DNA of 64,000 bases. Source: Clostridiales bacterium. GTDB taxonomy: Bacteria; Bacillota; Clostridia; Christensenellales; UBA1242. The position numbers and the translations under genes were made by a program. Each line of letters starts with the position of its first letter. Position 1 is the stretch's first letter. Positions 58,385 through 64,000 of this stretch are shown here, piece by piece. The stretch covers positions 1 to 64,000 of the forward strand of contig DOEE01000001.1 in the NCBI GenBank assembly GCA_003524095.1. Reading direction: 5' to 3'. The notes beneath the pieces were generated by a model that was given only the letters and a program-made list of their open reading frames with translations, searched no databases and had not been told where the DNA came from.

Positions 58385-58400
58385 TCACTATATATTGTGT
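58385..58400. promoter_or_regulatory. NrdR box 2
   Basis: TCACTATATATTGTGT is nearly a perfect match to the NrdR consensus. The 32-bp step to box 1 is three helical turns, the usual spacing. Confidence 0.88.
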
Positions 58401-58478
58401 TTCGTCAAGCATTTTTTATCACAAAAATAAAATAAATTTTCTTGCAAAATTTGTTATAATTATAAAAAAAATGTAAAA

Positions 58479-58511
58479 AAAAGTAGTCAACTTTAAATAT
58501 TGGCTACTTTT
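58479..58511 (-). terminator. Terminator after the ROK kinase gene
   Basis: AAAAGTAGTCAA/TTGGCTACTTTT with one wobble, eight T on the minus strand. Confidence 0.75.
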
Positions 58512-58549
58512 GATTGTTTTTATATTTGAATACTCAAAATATCCAAAAA

Positions 58550-59449
58550 TTAGTTTACAGAAACCACCCCTAAAATGCCAGCATCATTGCCTAATTTGGC
58601 AGAAGTTATCAAAACTTCGTTGGAATTTTTGTATCCAAAATGTTTATTTTTGCATAAAGAAACAGTTTTTTCTATAATTTTAGGAGCATAAGATAGTCCG
58701 CCACCCACAAAAATTGCATTTGGACGGAAGATATTACATAGATTTAGTAGATATTCAGATAGGTCATAAGCATATTCGTCCACAATTTTTTTGGCACACT
58801 CGTCGCCATTTAAATATGCTTTTTCAATCGAACTGGCAGTTAAATTTTCTTGACTACTAAGTTCAGACGGCATGTTGTTTATAATTTCCTTTGCTCTTTT
58901 GACCAAAGCAACGGCGGATAAATATTTTTCAGCACAACCGCGTCTTCCACAGTTGCAAGTAATTCCGTTGTTATACATAGTAACATGTCCTAGTTCTCCC
59001 GCACCACCAGTTCCTGTATACAATTTGTTGTTAATAATAATTCCGCCACCAATTCCAGTGCCAATTGTAATCAAAAGTATATTTTCATATCCTTTGCCAG
59101 CACCAAGTGTATGTTCGGCAAGAACTGCCATATCTGCATCATTTTTGACATAAGTTTTTATTCCAAAATGATTAGTCAATATTTCAGCCAAATTACAATT
59201 AAATAAATTTAAATTAGCACTTTCCTTAACTATCCCGTCAATCACAATCCCCGGACAACCGACACCAAGTTTTTGTATATCACATGTTTTTAAATTATTT
59301 TTGGCAATTATCAAGGCAATAAGGTTTTTGACTTGTTGTACAAGAGAATTTTTGTCAGTCGTCTCTACTATCTTATCTATTATGACTTTATTTTTAATAA
59401 GTCCAATTTTCAAATTTGTTCCGCCAATATCTACACCAATTAAATACAT
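58550..59449 (-). CDS. ROK-family sugar kinase, glucokinase-like
   Basis: 299 residues. N-terminal GVDIGGTNLK and GTGIGGGI phosphate loops, the GAGELGH segment, and the zinc motif CNCGRRGCAEKY. Most likely glucokinase; the sugar is not certain from sequence. Thirteen bases after the MBL-fold gene. Confidence 0.9.
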   Translation of the reverse strand: MYLIGVDIGGTNLKIGLIKNKVIIDKIVETTDKNSLVQQVKNLIALIIAKNNLKTCDIQKLGVGCPGIVIDGIVKESANLNLFNCNLAEILTNHFGIKTYVKNDADMAVLAEHTLGAGKGYENILLITIGTGIGGGIIINNKLYTGTGGAGELGHVTMYNNGITCNCGRRGCAEKYLSAVALVKRAKEIINNMPSELSSQENLTASSIEKAYLNGDECAKKIVDEYAYDLSEYLLNLCNIFRPNAIFVGGGLSYAPKIIEKTVSLCKNKHFGYKNSNEVLITSAKLGNDAGILGVVSVN

Positions 59450-59461
59450 AATATTCCCCCT

Positions 59462-60640
59462 TTATGCAACCAACAATTGTCTATTTTTCAAATACTTTTC
59501 AAACGGAAGCGATAGAGTAGTTGGCATATTTTTGCCACTCGTAAAGTTGTAAGTTACATCTGGATTTTCCAAATCAAATTTTAAGTCACTTCCCAAGTTT
59601 AGCGTAATTAGTCCGTTTGTATCATTTCTATAAACTTTGAGATTGCTATCATATCCGGACAAAATATTCAAAGTCTCAACATGTGGGTGTTCAAATCTGT
59701 TTTTAAGCCCACATTGAATAACAGCATATTCGGGGTCAATTGATTCAATAAATTCAGAAGTTGTGGCATTCTTGCTTCCATGATGACCCACTTTCAAAAC
59801 ATCTACATTGTTTGAACTTCCATATGTTTCCACATATTCAGCAAGCATTTTTTCTTCGGCATCGCCAGTAAACATAATTGTTTTGTCCCTATATTTTAGC
59901 ATGACTAGCGGGGAATAATTATTTGAGTCAGAATATTGAACTTGTAATTTGTCCGCAATCGGCGTCAAAAAGTCAAAAGTATAAGAATATTCCACTCCAT
60001 TAAACACAATCTTATTTGAAAAATCACTATCTTTATTAACAATTTCAACTGGACATCTTTCGTTGTAAGCAGACACCATAAAGTTTGCATAGGCATCGGA
60101 AATCGCTTTGTATCCGCCTTCGGTTTTTGTATTAAAGTCGCTAGGCAAACTCGAACTTATGGAATTATCGCTATAATTATTTGGCCTAAATATATACTTT
60201 ATTTCATAAGTATCAATTACCCACGACATATTCCCTACATGGTCAGAATCAGCATGAGTCAAAAGCAAATAATCAAACTTTTGAATATTCTTACTATCAG
60301 CAAAATTCTTAATTGCATTTTTTGCATTATTACTTTTGTCTCCGCTATCAATTATCATATTTTTGCCATCGGGAAGTTCAATTATCATAGCGTCTCCCTG
60401 CCCAACATCCAAAAAATTAACTTTTATATCTTTGAGTGTGCCAACTTCTGTTGTATATCCACCCGCCGTAGATAGAGTTGGTTCTTCGTGTTTTTTGAAA
60501 AGTTTATCAAACCAACCTTTGTAATAAGCAAAGAACAATAGTCCAACAATTATAATTAACAAAATTGTAACAAGCACAATATTTTTTTCTACAAACCTGC
60601 CAACTTTTTGTTTTTGTCTTTTTGTTAATCTTTTTGCCAT
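59462..60640 (-). CDS. Membrane-anchored ComEC-like metallo-beta-lactamase-fold protein
   Basis: 392 residues. One N-terminal membrane segment (about 18-42), then an MBL domain with DVGQGDAM, THADSDH metal ligands, FTGDAEE and VGHHGSKN. Resembles the C-terminal domain of ComEC without the channel. May act as a nuclease or other hydrolase on the outer face. Confidence 0.85.
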   Translation of the reverse strand: MAKRLTKRQKQKVGRFVEKNIVLVTILLIIIVGLLFFAYYKGWFDKLFKKHEEPTLSTAGGYTTEVGTLKDIKVNFLDVGQGDAMIIELPDGKNMIIDSGDKSNNAKNAIKNFADSKNIQKFDYLLLTHADSDHVGNMSWVIDTYEIKYIFRPNNYSDNSISSSLPSDFNTKTEGGYKAISDAYANFMVSAYNERCPVEIVNKDSDFSNKIVFNGVEYSYTFDFLTPIADKLQVQYSDSNNYSPLVMLKYRDKTIMFTGDAEEKMLAEYVETYGSSNNVDVLKVGHHGSKNATTSEFIESIDPEYAVIQCGLKNRFEHPHVETLNILSGYDSNLKVYRNDTNGLITLNLGSDLKFDLENPDVTYNFTSGKNMPTTLSLPFEKYLKNRQLLVA

Positions 60641-60830
60641 AATTCTCCTATAGTACCTATCCTTAAACTAATTATATTTTTATATAAAATACTCAAGTTT
60701 GTCAAACAATGTGCAACGAAAAAATTATTTTAAATGTTTTGAAATTTTCAAAAACTAATATATACTAGTTGTATCTTTCGAATATAACACTAAATTTTAC
60801 TAGTTATTTTTAAATTAAAGGAGCATACTT

Positions 60831-61736
60831 ATGAAAAAAGACATAATAATAGATTGTGACCCAGGAATTGATGATGCAATAGCGCTTGCACTTGCAACAT
60901 ATTCAAAACAACTAAACATAAAACTTATAACCACTGTATGTGGAAATGTTACCATAGACAAGATTACAAAAAACACCCTTAACTTTTTGCAAGCAATTGA
61001 CGTTAGAAATATTCCTGTTGCCGTTGGCGCGGAAAAGCCTATTGCTAGACAAAAAGATAATACAATTCAAGCACATGGAAAATCTGGACTTGGGGATTGG
61101 AAGTTCCCAAAATGCGAACTCAAGCCTTGCAAAGAAAATGCGGTTGAAAAAATGCACGAAGTCCTAGTTAATGCAGACAAAAAGATAATAATAATCGCTT
61201 TGGGGCCGGTAACCAATATTGCCATGCTACTTATGAAATATCCCGAAGTCAAAGAAAAAATTGATTACATCTTGTTTAGTGGCGGACTGCTTCTTGACAA
61301 TCAAAGCCATAGATATATAGGTTTTAATGTAATGCAAGACCCCGAAGCCACTGATGTGGTTTGGAAGTCGGGAGTTAAACTTGTTGTTTGTCCTAGCGAC
61401 CATGGTCATTATGCCTATCTTAACCGCAAAGAAATTGCAAAGACAGACAAATTGGGTAAGACTGGTCACATGCTACACGAAATTTACAAGAGTTACAAAG
61501 ATACTCACGTAGCAGTTGGAATTGCATCTCACGATGCTTGTGCCGTTGCATATGCAATCAATCCAAAAATCTTTGAAACTGAAGAAATGTATACTTATGT
61601 TAATTTCTTAAAAAAAGAAAAAACCGCCGTCCTTAATTTTGATATAACCCAAAAACCTAACACACTAGTTGTTACATATATGGACGGCAAAAAATACAAA
61701 GATTTGTATTTCAAAACACTCAAAAAAATGCCTTGA
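60831..61736 (+). CDS. Inosine-uridine-type nucleoside hydrolase
   Basis: 301 residues. Ca-binding DCDPGIDDA at the N-terminus, then GLGDW and ITNIAMLL-like (ALGPVTNIAMLL) segments. Cuts N-glycosidic bonds of nucleosides. AAAGGAG before ATG. Single gene. Confidence 0.9.
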   Translation: MKKDIIIDCDPGIDDAIALALATYSKQLNIKLITTVCGNVTIDKITKNTLNFLQAIDVRNIPVAVGAEKPIARQKDNTIQAHGKSGLGDWKFPKCELKPCKENAVEKMHEVLVNADKKIIIIALGPVTNIAMLLMKYPEVKEKIDYILFSGGLLLDNQSHRYIGFNVMQDPEATDVVWKSGVKLVVCPSDHGHYAYLNRKEIAKTDKLGKTGHMLHEIYKSYKDTHVAVGIASHDACAVAYAINPKIFETEEMYTYVNFLKKEKTAVLNFDITQKPNTLVVTYMDGKKYKDLYFKTLKKMP

Positions 61737-61745
61737 TTTAATGTC

Positions 61746-61785
61746 AAAAAAAGACCTCCAGTCAAAATACTGAAGGTCTTTTTTT
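61746..61785. terminator. Bidirectional terminator
   Basis: AAAAAAGACCT and AGGTCTTTTTT arms with an inner CAGT/ACTG stem, overlapping the pheT stop. Confidence 0.85.
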
Positions 61786-64000
61786 ACATCTTAAGACTAA
61801 TATCATTTTTTGCAAAAGTATCTATAACTAACTTGTGGAAGTTTTCAATCTCTTCGCCAGATAGAGTTCTATCTGCCCTACCTATTACATAATGAAGAGT
61901 ATAACTCAAATAATCATTGTTGTTATCAAAAATATCAAGCAAAGATACTTTGTAATTAATATCTGAATTTATAGAATTTGCAATTTTTTCAATCTCGCTA
62001 TAATTCATATTTTTGTTTATTAGGAAGTTAAAGTCAAGTTCGCTTACTGGATACTTAGATACTGTCTCGAATGAAACTACTTGTTTTGGAACAGTGATGA
62101 GTTTTGTAAAATCAATCTCAGCAGTTACAATTTGACACTTGCCAATAAGACTACTAGTTGCTGGATGAATCATTCCAATAAATCCAATATTTAAGTCTCC
62201 TGAATAAATATCATAATAATTAATAGGTGACATATAATCGTCTTTTGACTCAGATTTAACAAATTTGATAGGTGTCAAAAGAACTTCGTTACAAGTATAT
62301 TCTAGCATCTCTTTGAGTTCAACTAGTCTTTGTACATTCTCGTTTTTGTTATACAAAGTTACACATAATTTTTTGTGTTCAATACTTTGGTTGTTTCCAT
62401 CAAGTCCAACAACCGCACTGCCTATTTCAAATACACCAAAGTCGCTATAGTCTTCCTTGTTGTCAATGACCGCTTTGAGTTGAGAAGGAACAAGAGTTGA
62501 ACGCAATTCGTCATTGTATTTTTGCAACGAATTAATAACTCTAAGATAACTAGTAGGTTTGATTCCAAGCATTTTGTTTGTCTCGTAATCATACCACAAA
62601 TATGTATGGATTTCGCTTAGATTAAACTTGGTAGCAAGTGTATATTTAATATCATATTCATCGGCAATTTTTCGTTGTAAATCTACTGGAATAACATCCA
62701 TGTTACAACTCTTTGGCTTAATATTATCGTAGCCATAAATACGACCAACTTCTTCGACAATATCTGGTTTTCCTTGAATATCTTTTGTCGCTCTAAAAGA
62801 CGGAACATCAATTTGCAAGTTGCCACCGCCTAATTGCGTTACACCAAATTCAAGAGATTTAAGAGTGCTTACCACAAACTCTTCGTCAAGTTCAACACCC
62901 ATGTAATTATTGATATACCCCATGGAAATATCAATTGTCTTTTTGTCATAATGGAAGTTGTAAACATCGGTTATATCTGAAGTCACCACTGCACCATCAT
63001 CTATCTTTTGAACAAGATAAATATAACGAGCAAGAGCGGTCATAGTAAGTTTTGGGTCAAGAGATTTTTCGTATCTAGCACTTGCTTCGGTTCTTAGTCC
63101 CAAAGCGGTTGCTGTACGTCTAACCTTGGCAGGATGAAAACATGCAGATTCAATAAGCACACTATTTGTATTATCCTTAATTTCACTATCAAGTCCACCC
63201 ATTACTCCCGCAACTGCTGAGATTTTACCATCTCCAAGAATAACCATTGTATCCTTTGGAAGTACTCTTTCGGTATTGTCGAGAGTCACAAATTTTGTAT
63301 CGCTTTCAACATTCTTGACTTCAATACTTTTGACCAATTCATTATTAAACGCATGCATTGGTTGACCAAGTTCTAGCATTACATAATTAGTAACATCGGC
63401 AAGCATATTAATTGCTCTCATGCCGGTATAGAAAAGTCTAATTTGAATTTCCATTGGAGATGCATTTTTGGAAATTCCAGACATTGTAGCAGATGTATAT
63501 CTAAAACAAGTATCCGAATTAACTTTTATATCCAACTTGTCCAAATTTGATGTGTCTTTTTCAAACACGTCAAGTTTTTTGAGTGGCCTTTTGGTTAATG
63601 CCGAAATCTCTCTTGCAATTCCGTAATGTCCCCAAAGGTCAGGTCTATTCGTCAAACTCTTGTTGTCTATTTCAAAAACAATATCTTCAATAGGCAAAAT
63701 TTCCTTGACATCAACACCCAATTTTGTGTCAGCATCAAACTCATAAAGTCCACTATGGTCATCAGAAATTCCAAGTTCTTTGGCACTACAACACATTCCA
63801 TTAGACATAACTCCCGCCAAATTCGCAGGTGCAATTGTCATGCCACCAATCGTTGCCCCAATTGTTGCCAAAGGCACAATCATGCCAACTCTTACATTTG
63901 GAGCACCGCAAACTATATCTACAATTTCGTCACCCTTATCCACTTTGAGAATATGCAGTTTATTAGACTTTGGGTGGTTTTCAACACTAAGAATTTTGGC
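61784..64000 (-). CDS. pheT: Phenylalanine-tRNA ligase beta subunit, 5' end beyond the window
   Basis: Reads open to the right edge, 738 residues seen; the first about 50 to 60 are missing. The edge encodes the tRNA-binding fold (AKILSVENHPKSNKLHILKV). B3/B4 editing region, B5 domain, and a C-terminal anticodon-binding FDX-ACB domain (YPVSELDFNFLI and ADRTLSGEEIE) are present. The first Met-like codon in the open frame is a GTG at 63943 that is internal, not the start. Confidence 0.95.
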   Translation of the reverse strand, partial: AKILSVENHPKSNKLHILKVDKGDEIVDIVCGAPNVRVGMIVPLATIGATIGGMTIAPANLAGVMSNGMCCSAKELGISDDHSGLYEFDADTKLGVDVKEILPIEDIVFEIDNKSLTNRPDLWGHYGIAREISALTKRPLKKLDVFEKDTSNLDKLDIKVNSDTCFRYTSATMSGISKNASPMEIQIRLFYTGMRAINMLADVTNYVMLELGQPMHAFNNELVKSIEVKNVESDTKFVTLDNTERVLPKDTMVILGDGKISAVAGVMGGLDSEIKDNTNSVLIESACFHPAKVRRTATALGLRTEASARYEKSLDPKLTMTALARYIYLVQKIDDGAVVTSDITDVYNFHYDKKTIDISMGYINNYMGVELDEEFVVSTLKSLEFGVTQLGGGNLQIDVPSFRATKDIQGKPDIVEEVGRIYGYDNIKPKSCNMDVIPVDLQRKIADEYDIKYTLATKFNLSEIHTYLWYDYETNKMLGIKPTSYLRVINSLQKYNDELRSTLVPSQLKAVIDNKEDYSDFGVFEIGSAVVGLDGNNQSIEHKKLCVTLYNKNENVQRLVELKEMLEYTCNEVLLTPIKFVKSESKDDYMSPINYYDIYSGDLNIGFIGMIHPATSSLIGKCQIVTAEIDFTKLITVPKQVVSFETVSKYPVSELDFNFLINKNMNYSEIEKIANSINSDINYKVSLLDIFDNNNDYLSYTLHYVIGRADRTLSGEEIENFHKLVIDTFAKNDISLKM

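Overview
The window is AT-rich, densely coded chromosomal DNA from a low-GC Bacillota-like bacterium, probably an uncultured anaerobe. Supporting signs are AGGAGG-type ribosome binding sites, a DivIVA-type protein, ArsR/SmtB and AbrB-type regulators, a class III (anaerobic, glycyl-radical) ribonucleotide reductase with its radical-SAM activase, and a paired GGGtGRT protein and Fe-S scaffold-like protein. No rRNA, tRNA, integrase, transposase or relaxase gene was seen. Species assignment is not possible from the sequence alone.

Layout. 0-3.2 kb: minus-strand genes for an exported protein, a DivIVA-like coiled-coil protein, a membrane protein and Lgt. 3.3-9.2 kb: a two-gene unit for a 1400-residue coiled-coil protein with a membrane hairpin and a 529-residue helical protein. 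9.5-11.9 kb: MazF-type endoribonuclease with a tiny upstream partner, then yigZ-recX-acpS. 12-13.7 kb: Fe-S scaffold-like protein plus GGGtGRT protein. 14-24.5 kb: an Ada-like metal-binding protein, leuS, an AbrB/ABC transporter operon, fba-ppa, a GT2-like membrane protein, a possible metallopeptidase and gap. 24.8-29.1 kb: CadC-like regulator with a metal P-type ATPase, and mnmA with a TM2 protein.

29.3-48.4 kb is the most unusual part: a chromosomal type IV secretion-like locus. It encodes two paralogous VirB2/pilin-like proteins, a polytopic VirB6-like protein with a long helical tail, a VirB4 ATPase with a VirB3/PrgI-like membrane N-terminus, a divergently transcribed VirD4/TraG coupling ATPase, two giant soluble proteins (1748 and 1255 residues) that share a related module, and two small acidic or helical proteins. 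No relaxase or recombinase lies in or beside it and housekeeping genes flank both sides, so it may be a resident secretion system rather than a mobile element. Its genes sit in several transcription units with visible promoters and terminators; the two pilin genes carry near-identical promoters.

48.4-49.3 kb is gene-free and holds three diverged copies of a roughly 80-97 nt element. All three can fold into the same architecture, with base-pair-compensating differences, so they look like a previously unlabelled structured RNA or ssDNA element family. 49.3-64 kb: a duplicated-domain ThyX-like protein with thymidylate kinase, a Ca-type P-type ATPase, nrdG, an nrdD-glutaredoxin fusion with a thioredoxin reductase-like protein behind two NrdR boxes, a ROK kinase, a ComEC-like metallo-beta-lactamase-fold protein, a nucleoside hydrolase, and pheT running off the right edge.
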